This document shows, piece after piece, positions 26,468-33,739 of a stretch of 49,965 bases of DNA. Numbering within the stretch: the stretch's first letter is position 1; each line of letters opens with the position of its first letter. Source of the DNA: Cohnella caldifontis (GTDB lineage Bacteria > Bacillota > Bacilli > Paenibacillales > Paenibacillaceae). Under the pieces are notes generated by a model. It did not search any database and had not been told where the DNA came from. It saw only the letters and a program-made list of their open reading frames with translations. The position numbers and the translations under genes were made by a program. The DNA is taken from contig NZ_JAQZSJ010000018.1 of the NCBI RefSeq assembly GCF_029360585.1, positions 70,552-120,516 on the forward strand, read 5' to 3'.

Positions 26468-27348
26468 TACGATTCGACCTCCAGTTTTTTCAGCAGATAG
26501 GATTGGGTCAGCGCGATGATCGCGACGACGGCGAACAGCACCACGGCTTCGGCCTGGCCGATGCCGTACTGGTCGGACAGGAACGCCTTCTGGACGATAT
26601 GGTAGGTCGCGAGTTCGGTCGAATTGAACGGGCCGCCTTTGGTTAACGCCAAGTTGATGTCATAGGTCAGGAACGAACGGGAGAGCGAAATGAAGACGCA
26701 GATGACGATGGCCGGAACGGACAACGGCAGCACGATCCTGCGGATGACGGCAAACCTGCCGGCCCCGTCGATCGCGGACGCTTCCAGCACGTCCTGCGGG
26801 ACGCCGGAGAATCCGGCGATATAGATCATCATCAAGTAGCCGACCAATTGCCATGCCGTCGCGATGATGAGCGCCCAGAACGCGGTGTTCGTATCCGTCA
26901 GCCACGACTTTTCGAATAAAGGCCAGCCGTACTTGTTGCCCAGATAAGGCAAGACTTGCGAGAACAAGGTTTGCCACAGGTAGCCCAGGACGATCCCGCC
27001 GATCAAGTTCGGCGTGAAAAACCCCGTCCGAAGCCACTTTTCCCCTTTCCCGCCCCGGGTCAGCCCCAGCGCGACGAAGAAAGCGGCCGCATTGGCGATC
27101 AGCACGGTGAAAAAGACGTATTTGAGCGTAAACCACAGCTGTTCCAGGAATACGTGATCCTTAAAAACGTGGAGGTAATTGGCGAAACCCACGACCGAAT
27201 GGTCGGCCGTCCGGACGTCCCAATTCGTGAAGGTCAAATACAATCCGACCAGAAACGGAACGACCACGACGGCAGCAAACGCAAGCAAAGAAGGTCCCCC
27301 GAACAGCAGGAACGTCCCCGCGTTTCTGTAAAAACCGCTTTTCTTCAT
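26467..27348 (-). CDS. Sugar ABC transporter permease, MalF type
   Basis: Membrane subunit, 293 aa, six membrane segments, first at about residues 11-38. The EAA loop reads LEASAIDGAGRFAVIRRIVLP. The start ATG 27348 has AAAGGA about 8-9 bases upstream. It follows the binding-protein gene after a hairpin-containing gap of 96 bases and overlaps the MalG-type gene. No ATPase is encoded in the unit. Confidence 0.93.
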   Translation of the reverse strand: MKKSGFYRNAGTFLLFGGPSLLAFAAVVVVPFLVGLYLTFTNWDVRTADHSVVGFANYLHVFKDHVFLEQLWFTLKYVFFTVLIANAAAFFVALGLTRGGKGEKWLRTGFFTPNLIGGIVLGYLWQTLFSQVLPYLGNKYGWPLFEKSWLTDTNTAFWALIIATAWQLVGYLMMIYIAGFSGVPQDVLEASAIDGAGRFAVIRRIVLPLSVPAIVICVFISLSRSFLTYDINLALTKGGPFNSTELATYHIVQKAFLSDQYGIGQAEAVVLFAVVAIIALTQSYLLKKLEVES

Positions 27349-27386
27349 GCTGGCAACATCCTTTGCCCGAATTTGCCTTCCGGAAC

Positions 27387-27422
27387 AAAAGATGGGCAGA
27401 GGCGGGGCCTCGAACCCATCTT
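27387..27422 (-). repeat. Intercistronic hairpin between binding protein and permease
   Basis: AAAGATGGG (27387-27395) pairs with CCCATCTTT (27414-27422), with an inner GAGGC/GCCTC stem. On the minus strand it is followed by TTGTTCC, so partial termination is possible. It should raise the amount of binding-protein message relative to the permeases. Confidence 0.75.
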
Positions 27423-27444
27423 TCGCAGGCGAACGGATCGGCGG

Positions 27445-28830
27445 TTACTTGCCGGCGTTCGACTTCCAATAGTTTTCGACTTCTTCCGCCAGTCCTTTGC
27501 GATCGATCTTGTCGACCAGGTATTTCTGCATGGAGGCGCCCGTCTTGGCCCAGTAGTCCTGCGGGAGGTAGTTGATGACCGCGATGTTGATCGACTTGCC
27601 TTGATCGACGAATTGGGCGACGGAATCGGAGATCACGTTGGATCCTTTCGCTTTGACTTCCTTGTAAGGCATGGACAGCCCCATCTTGCTCACGATCGCA
27701 TCCTGTCCTTGCTCGCTCGTGACCAGCCACTCCAGGAAAGCTTTCGCGGCCGCTTGCTGCTCGGGCGAGGATCCCGAATTGTCGATGGCGAACAGCTTCG
27801 GTTCGCTGTACGCGATTTGCGAGTTGCCGAAATCGTCCGGATTGTTGCTGATCGGCACCGGGATGACGCCGAAGTCTTGGTCCCGTCCTTCCAGCGTTCC
27901 GACGACGGCCCAAGTCCAATCGCCCATGAAATAGAAGGCCGCGTTACCTTTGGCGAAATCGGCGCTGTCTTTGTTGTAATCGGCGACGAGCGGGTCGTTT
28001 TTCCTGGCGTTGTATTTCTTCAGAAGATCGAACGTATCCATCAGGCCCATGAACGGAGCGTTATCGAGCAAGCTGACTTTTCCGTTTTTCAAGTCTTCCA
28101 CGAACTTGCGGTTCTCTTCTACGCTGTTGGTTTGCAACGAATAGGCAAGGCCCAGATAGTGGGCGCCCAGCGACCAGTCCGCACCGTGGATCATGACCGG
28201 CGCCTTGCCGGCCGCTTCGATCTTCTTGAACAGCGCCTCCAGGTCGTCGCGCGTTTTCACGGAAGCGGGATCGAAAGCGCCGCCGATCGCTTCTTCCACG
28301 ACCCGCTTGTTATAGAGCAAGCCGTATCCCTGGGCCGTCCAGGGAATGCCGAGGAATTTGCCGTCGAGCAGCGCGGCGTCTACCGCTCCGGGCTTCGTCA
28401 GTTGCTCGTATTTCGCTTTGTCCGACTCCAGATCCAGGAACTTGTCTTTGTATTGGAGAATGGTTCCCGCGTCGAGGTTCGCGATCGTCGCCGGGTTGCC
28501 GGAGGCGAGCAGGGACTGGAATTTCTCGAGCTGCGCGCCGCCGATCGGCGTCGGGATCAGTTCGATCGTGACGTTCGGATTCAGCTCGTGGTACGTCTTG
28601 AACAAATCCTCGAATACTTGGTTGACTTCGGCGGAGGTATTGAAGAACGAAATTTTCACGGGTTTGTCCGACTGCGGGGCCTGCGACGCCTGCCCGGTCT
28701 GTTGCGCTTGCTGCGACGGTTCCGCGCTCGGGCTTTCTTGGCTCGAGGAATTTCCTTTGGAGCACGCCGCAAGGGTGCCGAGGATCAAGGTCAAGCAAAC
28801 GGCCAACGCGATGCCTTTCCACTTTTTCAA
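27445..28830 (-). CDS. Sugar-binding lipoprotein of a MalEFG-type importer
   Basis: Extracellular binding protein, 461 aa. The signal peptide ends in the lipobox LAAC at about residues 20-23, followed by a Ser/Gln/Pro-rich linker and a family 1 solute-binding fold (VKISFFNTSAEVNQVFEDLF, and later WTAQGYGLLYNKRVVEEA). The start codon is TTG 28830 with GGGGAG 6 bases upstream. It heads the importer unit. Its promoter region carries two LacI-type operators that cover the -35 and -10 elements. The ligand is unknown; the operon context suggests sucrose or a sucrose-like or acylated glucoside. Confidence 0.92.
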   Translation of the reverse strand: MKKWKGIALAVCLTLILGTLAACSKGNSSSQESPSAEPSQQAQQTGQASQAPQSDKPVKISFFNTSAEVNQVFEDLFKTYHELNPNVTIELIPTPIGGAQLEKFQSLLASGNPATIANLDAGTILQYKDKFLDLESDKAKYEQLTKPGAVDAALLDGKFLGIPWTAQGYGLLYNKRVVEEAIGGAFDPASVKTRDDLEALFKKIEAAGKAPVMIHGADWSLGAHYLGLAYSLQTNSVEENRKFVEDLKNGKVSLLDNAPFMGLMDTFDLLKKYNARKNDPLVADYNKDSADFAKGNAAFYFMGDWTWAVVGTLEGRDQDFGVIPVPISNNPDDFGNSQIAYSEPKLFAIDNSGSSPEQQAAAKAFLEWLVTSEQGQDAIVSKMGLSMPYKEVKAKGSNVISDSVAQFVDQGKSINIAVINYLPQDYWAKTGASMQKYLVDKIDRKGLAEEVENYWKSNAGK

Positions 28831-28886
28831 AACTGTCTCCCCCTAACGTTGGTTTGTGAAGCGCTTTATTTCTTGATTTCATCATT

Positions 28887-28915
28887 ATGATAACCGGTTA
28901 ACATATTTGTGTCAA
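28887..28915 (-). promoter_or_regulatory. Sigma-A promoter of the MalEFG-type importer
   Basis: Minus strand: consensus TTGACA (28915-28910), exactly 17 bases, TATCAT (28892-28887), about 57 bases before the TTG start codon. Both hexamers lie within or against operator palindromes. A degenerate cre-like element around AAGCGCTT (28857-28864) lies just downstream and could add catabolite control. Confidence 0.85.
28888..28903. promoter_or_regulatory. LacI-type operator O1 at the -10 element
   Basis: TGATAACCGGTTAACA with the perfect palindromic core TAACCGGTTA (28891-28900). It overlaps the -10 element of the importer promoter. Its centre is 22 bases from that of O2, about two helical turns. 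Confidence 0.8.
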
Positions 28916-28925
28916 CCGGTTGTCA
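28910..28925. promoter_or_regulatory. LacI-type operator O2 at the -35 element
   Basis: TGTCAACCGGTTGTCA with the perfect core CAACCGGTTG (28913-28922). It contains the TTGACA -35 hexamer on the minus strand. The core is identical to the site at 24506-24515. Confidence 0.8.
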
Positions 28926-28984
28926 TAATGAAGATGCGATCTGACGTCCTCTAATGATCGGTCCTGCGGATTTTAAAGCAGAAT

Positions 28985-29001
28985 TGCAACTTTCTGTTGC
29001 A
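28985..29001 (+). repeat. Small stem-loop in the leader of the gene at 29121
   Basis: TGCAAC-TTTCT-GTTGCA, a perfect six-base stem. It lies upstream of the stronger terminator-like hairpin at 29047 and may belong to the same structured leader. I do not recognise a known riboswitch here. Confidence 0.5.
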
Positions 29002-29046
29002 CCATTCAGCAAGTACATGCAAAAATAGAGAGGCCAGGCGGCAAAG

Positions 29047-29098
29047 AATGCCCCGTTTCCTTTCCAATGGAGAAAGGAGCGGGGCATTTACGTTTTTT
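29047..29098 (+). terminator. Intrinsic terminator or attenuator ahead of the gene at 29121
   Basis: AATGCCCCG (29047-29055) pairs with CGGGGCATT (29080-29088), with an inner CCTTT/AAAGG stem, then TACGTTTTTT. It points with the plus strand and ends only 23 bases before ATG 29121, so it either closes a small upstream transcript or acts as an attenuator of the gene. Confidence 0.7.
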
Positions 29099-29120
29099 GA
29101 AAAGGAGAGGGCGATCAAAA

Positions 29121-30478
29121 TGAGTTTCGAAACGGAACACGCGAAATGGATAAGGGAACATCTAAAGCGAAGGCACGGGGAACGCCTAGACGCTCTCAAA
29201 CGCGGCCACGGGTATGGAAACCGACTGTTCGTCGAACGAATCTGGTGGTCCCTTGTGGGACATTTCCATGGGTTGCATCCCGAATATGAAGTAAAGGATT
29301 GGCGGGGGAGATCTTATTTCGTCGATTTCATGTGGATTGTCGGGGCCGTTCGGATCGTGATCGAAATCATGGATTTCGGCTCGCACGGTACGGATCGAAC
29401 CAAGTATCGAATGGATTTGAACCGGGGGCTGTTTCTGCAATCGCAAGAATGTTTGGTTATATATATCTCCTTGGATGAGCTGAAAGAAAACCCCGCATAT
29501 ATCGTTTCCGCGTTGCGAAGCATCTTGTCCCCTTACCTGCTGGGCTTAGGCGGAACGGCCAGAACGCCTGAAAGGCTTTACTCCAAAACCGAACGGGACT
29601 TGATGCGGGCAGCCATTCGCCGCAACCGGACGATCCGTCCGACCGATGCGGCCAGAGAGTTGGAGATGCATATTACGACGGTCATTAAAAACTGCCGCAA
29701 GCTGGTGGAAAAAGGGAAATTCCGAGCCGTGCCCAGAGGAGTCTCCCAACGCGTCGTTTATTTTGATACGATTCGATATTTATATATGAAAAATCGCATC
29801 CAATCCAACACTTTGAGCCTCTACTACCATTTGTATTCGAAAAACCGCACAGAATGGATGACCCGAACAGCCGTTGCCGAGGCAACGCACATTCAGATAA
29901 ATAAGGACCGGGCGCCAAACGCCCGATCCTCCGATTATCCCTTCGTTCCCGACGGTCCAATCGCTTCGTACCTTCGGGTCACGCTTCCTTCATCAATAGT
30001 TGGCGTCGGCCTTGAAGAACTGGTCCACGTTCTCCGGCGTGACCGGCGTCGCTTCGAGCACGATATGATGCGGCACCGATTTCTCCCAGAAGCCTTCCAA
30101 GCCCTTCTTCTCGAGGATTTTCACGGCCATGTTGACCGCGCTGCCGCCCATCGTCGGCGAGTACGTCAGCGATACGACGACTTCAGGAGACTGCTTTTCT
30201 TTCATCATCTGATAGACTTCCTTCATGCCGCCCGAGCTGACGATGAACATCTCCTTGTCGCGCTTCGCGTCCCGGATCGCCTGGACGATTCCGACCGTCA
30301 TGTCGTCGTCCTGGGAATACACGGCATCGATCTGCTTGTTGGCTTGCAGGATATTCTCGGTCGCTTTCAGCGCTTTTTCGCGGGTGAAATCGCCCGGCTG
30401 CGTCGCTACGATTTCGATCCCGGGGTAATCTTTGATATAATCGCGGAAGCCTTTGGACCTCAAATCGGTGACGGTTGA
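29121..30478 (+). CDS. Restriction-nuclease-like fold plus winged-helix protein, odd 3' end
   Basis: I recognise the first 210 residues from MSFETEHAKW as a Paenibacillus-type family with a DUF559/Vsr-like nuclease fold (D69 in YFVDFMW and E82 in RIVIEIMDFGSHG are candidate catalytic positions, with M84 where a Lys or Asp might be expected) followed by a winged-helix-like segment (RPTDAARELEMHITTVIKNC, about 172-195). AAAAGGAG lies ahead of ATG 29121. The frame does not stop where the recognisable part ends (about 29770-29900) but runs on to 30478, through a minus-strand terminator and 486 bases antisense into the binding-protein gene. A TAA in another frame sits at about 29896, so a small indel may have removed the true stop. 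The N-terminal part is convincing; the tail is not. Function unknown. Confidence 0.55.
29897..29929 (-). terminator. Intrinsic terminator of the ribose-type ABC operon
   Basis: On the minus strand CGCCCGATCC's complement GGATCGGGCG pairs with CGCCCGGTCC (one mismatch) around a TTTGG loop and is followed by TTATTTAT. It lies about 64 bases beyond the stop of the binding-protein gene at 29993. Confidence 0.75.
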
Positions 30479-31051
30479 CGGCACTCCGGAGATTTCGACG
30501 ACTTTGCCTTCCGGCTTGCCTTTTTTCTTCTTCAGCGCATCCACCAAATATTTGGCATCGCCGTATCCGATGCCGTAGTTGTCTCCGCCGACGTAGGTGC
30601 GGTAGCTTTCCGTATTCACGGCGCGGTCGATGACGATTAAAGGAATCCCGGCCTGCGCGATTTTCTCCGCGGCGGGAGTCAACGCGGCGGACTCGATCGG
30701 GAGCATGACGATCGCGTCCACTTTCTTGGTGATCAAGTCTTCGATATCCGACGTTTGTTTCGCGGGATCCTTAGCCGTGTAGAGCAAGTATTTGACGTTG
30801 CCGTGCTTTTCCGCTTCCGCTTTCGCGTTCGAGACCAAGGCGCCCATCCAGCCGTGGTCCGCCGAAGGAAGCGAAATCCCGAGCGTATAATTGCCCGATG
30901 CGGCGGAACCGGCGTCGCCGGACGGGCTTTCCGACCCGCTTGCGGAAGGGCTTTCGGAACTTTGCTTGTTGCCGTTGGAACATGCGGCCAGAACGAGACA
31001 GACAGCCGCGATCAATACGAGCGGTTTTAACCACACTTTACTCTTTGACAT
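29993..31051 (-). CDS. Ribose-type sugar-binding lipoprotein
   Basis: Extracellular binding protein of the RbsB/periplasmic binding protein 4 type, 352 aa. The signal peptide ends with lipobox LAAC at about residues 21-24, then a Ser/Gly-rich linker, then the two-lobe fold (YTLGISLPSADHGWMGALVSNA, PLIVIDRAV, DAVYSQDDDMTVG, VVVSLTYSPTMGG). Ligands of close families are monosaccharides such as ribose, galactose or arabinofuranose; QDDDMTVG is seen in YtfQ-like galactofuranose binders as far as I recall, so a pentose or furanose is possible. AGGAGG precedes ATG 31051. It is the third gene of a complete ATPase-permease-binding protein unit. Confidence 0.93.
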   Translation of the reverse strand: MSKSKVWLKPLVLIAAVCLVLAACSNGNKQSSESPSASGSESPSGDAGSAASGNYTLGISLPSADHGWMGALVSNAKAEAEKHGNVKYLLYTAKDPAKQTSDIEDLITKKVDAIVMLPIESAALTPAAEKIAQAGIPLIVIDRAVNTESYRTYVGGDNYGIGYGDAKYLVDALKKKKGKPEGKVVEISGVPSTVTDLRSKGFRDYIKDYPGIEIVATQPGDFTREKALKATENILQANKQIDAVYSQDDDMTVGIVQAIRDAKRDKEMFIVSSGGMKEVYQMMKEKQSPEVVVSLTYSPTMGGSAVNMAVKILEKKGLEGFWEKSVPHHIVLEATPVTPENVDQFFKADANY

Positions 31052-31096
31052 GGATTAACCCTCCTATAATGGACGAAAAATTGTTCAATTCGCTTG

Positions 31097-32071
31097 CTAT
31101 TCCCTTCTTTGCAGAAGCACGGCGGCTACGATGATCACCCCTTTCACGACACCTTGCAGATAAGGCGAGATATTGAGCAAGTTCATCACGTTGCTCAATA
31201 CCCCCAGAATCAAGACGCCGAACAAGGTGCCCAGTATTCTGCCTTTGCCCCCAGCCAAGCTGGCGCCGCCGATAATGACGGCCGCGATCGCGTCAAGCTC
31301 GTACATGTTGCCTGAGGTAGAAGTCGATACGGAGTTCAATCGGGAGGTTTCGATCACGGAACCGATGGCTGCGGTCAGTCCGCAGATCATGTAGGAGAGG
31401 ATCGTAACCCGAAATACCGGGATGGCGGAAAGCCGAGCCGCCTGGGTGTTGCCTCCGACGGCGTAAATATGCCTTCCGAATACCGTCTTCTCCAACACGA
31501 CATAGGAAAGGAAAACCATGACCGCGAATATGATCACGGGAATGGGGATGCCGAGCGCGTAGTTGTTGCCGATTTTCGCGTATGCGGAATTCATGCCCGA
31601 AATGGCGCCTGCGTCCGCATAATAGAGAGCGAGCGATCGGGCGATGGTCATCATCGCCAAAGTGGCGATGAACGCGGTAATTTTGCCGTAGGTGATCAAC
31701 AATCCGTTCACGAGCCCCAGCAAGAGACCGGCAAGCAATCCGAGCAGGATGGAGACGGGAATGGAGGAAGCGTAGTTGACTTGGGCGGCCATAACCACCG
31801 TGCCCGACAAGGCCAGCACGGATCCGACCGACAAGTCGATGCCTCCCAGAATGATTACGAAGGTCATCCCGAGCGACAGGATGCCGACAATGGAAACCTG
31901 CCTCAGAATATTGGTGATATTGGCGACCGTCAGAAAATACTCGCTTAATACCGAAGCGAAAACGACAAGCACGAGTAGCGCGAACAAGACGCTGTACTGC
32001 TCCCAGATCACGCCGATCCAGTTCCGATTCCGGCCGGATTCCGTTTTGATTTCCTCTACCGTGTTGGACAT
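31097..32071 (-). CDS. Ribose-type ABC transporter permease (RbsC/AraH family)
   Basis: Membrane subunit, about 324 aa, with eight or more hydrophobic segments of the BPD_transp_2 type. Typical stretches are GGIDLSVGSVLALSGTVVMA and the C-terminal IGGASLAGGKGRILGTLFG. I chose ATG 32071, which has AGGAG 7 bases upstream; a GTG five codons earlier is an alternative. It lies between the ATPase and the binding-protein genes, 16 bases after the former. Confidence 0.93.
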   Translation of the reverse strand: MSNTVEEIKTESGRNRNWIGVIWEQYSVLFALLVLVVFASVLSEYFLTVANITNILRQVSIVGILSLGMTFVIILGGIDLSVGSVLALSGTVVMAAQVNYASSIPVSILLGLLAGLLLGLVNGLLITYGKITAFIATLAMMTIARSLALYYADAGAISGMNSAYAKIGNNYALGIPIPVIIFAVMVFLSYVVLEKTVFGRHIYAVGGNTQAARLSAIPVFRVTILSYMICGLTAAIGSVIETSRLNSVSTSTSGNMYELDAIAAVIIGGASLAGGKGRILGTLFGVLILGVLSNVMNLLNISPYLQGVVKGVIIVAAVLLQRRE

Positions 32072-32087
32072 CTCGATTCTCCTCACT

Positions 32088-33569
32088 TTAAAGTCCGGTT
32101 GCCAAAGCCATCACATTCTGTTCATTGGCGGCGGCGTGGTCGAGTTCCCCCGTGATTTTCCCATGATGCATCACGATGATGCGGTCGCATAGTCCCAGCA
32201 GCTCCGGCAGCTCCGAGGAAATGACGATGATCCCCTTGCCTTCTTCGGCAAGCTCCGCGATCCGTTCGTAAATCTCCCGTTTGGCCCCTACGTCGATCCC
32301 GCGCGTCGGCTCATCGAGGATGAACAATTCGCTCTCCGCCGCCATCCACTTCGCGAGCACGACTTTCTGCTGGTTGCCTCCGCTTAGATGCTTGACCGGA
32401 CGCGACGGTTTCTTGACCTTCACGTTGAGCTTGCCGATGAACTCCGCAACCAACCGGTTTTCCGCATGGCGGCGCACGAAATTCCATTTGCTGATTTTGC
32501 GTGGAGTGGTTACGGAGATGTTGTTCGTCACGCTCATCTCCAGGAACAGACCGCTTTGCTTCCGGTCCTCGGTCGCGAGAGCGATGCCGGCGCTTACGGC
32601 CGACAGCGGATCCCGAAAGTCCGCCTTCCGGCCTTTCCAGTAAATCTGCCCGCGTTCGGGCTGCCAATCCCCGAAGACCGTTCGCGCCAGCTCCGTTCTT
32701 CCCGCCCCGATCAGCCCCGCGAATCCTACGATTTCTCCTCTCCGTACGCTGAAGCTCACATCTTGAAAATGGGATTTCAAAGTCAATTGCTCTACTCGGA
32801 GGATTTCCTCTCCCGGCTGTCTCCGTCTTGCCGGATAAAGGTCGCTCAGTTCCCGTCCGACCATCATGTTGGCGATGTCTCTTTCCGACAGGCCGTCCAT
32901 CGGAAGCGTGTTCACGTAATGCCCGTCGCGAAGAACCGTTAACCGATCGCAAAATCCTTTCAATTCGTTCAACCGGTGGGAAATATAAACGATGGAGACG
33001 CCTTTGCTCTTGAACTGCTGGATCAATTCGAACAGCTTCCGCGACTCCCGCTCCTCCAGAACGGCCGTCGGCTCGTCCATGATGAGCACTTCCGCGTTCA
33101 TGGACATCGCTTTCGCGATTTCGACGATTTGCTGCTCCCCGATGCTCAGTTTGCCGACGGTCGCTTTCGGGTCCAGAATCAATTCGAATCGTTCCAGCAG
33201 CTTTCTCGTTTCGCTCACCATAAACTTGAAATCGCTGAAAACGCCTCGTTTCTTGGGTTCCCTTCCCAGAAAAATATTCTCGGCCACGCTCATGCCGGGC
33301 ACCAGATTCAGTTCCTGATGGATAATGGCGATCCCGTGCCGCTGCGATACCGTTGGGCTTGACAGCGCAACGGGCTTGCCGTGAAGAAGAATTTCCCCTT
33401 CGTCCGGTTGATGGATCCCGGCAATGATCTTCATGAGCGTCGATTTTCCGGCGCCGTTTTCGCCGACCAAAGCATGCACTTCGCCTTTCTTGAGATCAAA
33501 CCTCACCTTATGAAGCGCTTTCACGCCCAAGAAGCTTTTGCTGACGTCTTTCATCTCGAGTACCGTCAC
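32088..33569 (-). CDS. Ribose-type ABC transporter ATPase (RbsA/MglA family)
   Basis: 493 aa tandem ATPase that powers monosaccharide uptake. The first domain has a good Walker A (GENGAGKST), signature LSIGEQQ and Walker B (LIMDEPTA). In the second, Walker A is degenerate (GLIGAGRTE), as usual for RbsA, while the signature LSGGNQQ and LFILDEPT are intact. The start is GTG 33569 with AAGGTG 5 bases upstream. It is the first gene of the unit and has a clear promoter at 33632-33604. Confidence 0.94.
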   Translation of the reverse strand: MTVLEMKDVSKSFLGVKALHKVRFDLKKGEVHALVGENGAGKSTLMKIIAGIHQPDEGEILLHGKPVALSSPTVSQRHGIAIIHQELNLVPGMSVAENIFLGREPKKRGVFSDFKFMVSETRKLLERFELILDPKATVGKLSIGEQQIVEIAKAMSMNAEVLIMDEPTAVLEERESRKLFELIQQFKSKGVSIVYISHRLNELKGFCDRLTVLRDGHYVNTLPMDGLSERDIANMMVGRELSDLYPARRRQPGEEILRVEQLTLKSHFQDVSFSVRRGEIVGFAGLIGAGRTELARTVFGDWQPERGQIYWKGRKADFRDPLSAVSAGIALATEDRKQSGLFLEMSVTNNISVTTPRKISKWNFVRRHAENRLVAEFIGKLNVKVKKPSRPVKHLSGGNQQKVVLAKWMAAESELFILDEPTRGIDVGAKREIYERIAELAEEGKGIIVISSELPELLGLCDRIIVMHHGKITGELDHAAANEQNVMALATGL

Positions 33570-33603
33570 GATTTCACCTTCTTCTGCTGTTGGCTATGAC
33601 GCC

Positions 33604-33632
33604 ATCATACCGGAGGCCGAAACTCCCAACAA
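33604..33632 (-). promoter_or_regulatory. Promoter of the complete ribose-type ABC operon
   Basis: Minus strand: TTGTTG (33632-33627), 17-base spacer, TATGAT (33609-33604), about 35 bases before the GTG start of the ATPase gene. Confidence 0.65.
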
Positions 33633-33670
33633 TTAACTAAATTGAGGGAAAACTTTATATTCTTGCGAAA

Positions 33671-33711
33671 CCTAAAACGGCGATTCTCCCCGGGAGGAGA
33701 CATCGCCGTTT
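33671..33711 (-). terminator. Intrinsic terminator after the chemoreceptor gene
   Basis: AAACGGCGAT (33675-33684) pairs perfectly with ATCGCCGTTT (33702-33711), with an inner TCTCC/GGAGA stem. On the minus strand the stem runs into TTTTAGGTTT. It lies 29 bases beyond the stop at 33740 and separates the chemoreceptor from the ATPase promoter. Confidence 0.8.
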
Positions 33712-33739
33712 GGCCGAAACCGGGTTGCATTCCGACGGA

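Noticed and set aside
26956..28890. Open frame of 644 codons on the plus strand
   Set aside because: Antisense shadow of the MalF-type and binding-protein genes and crosses their intergenic hairpin.
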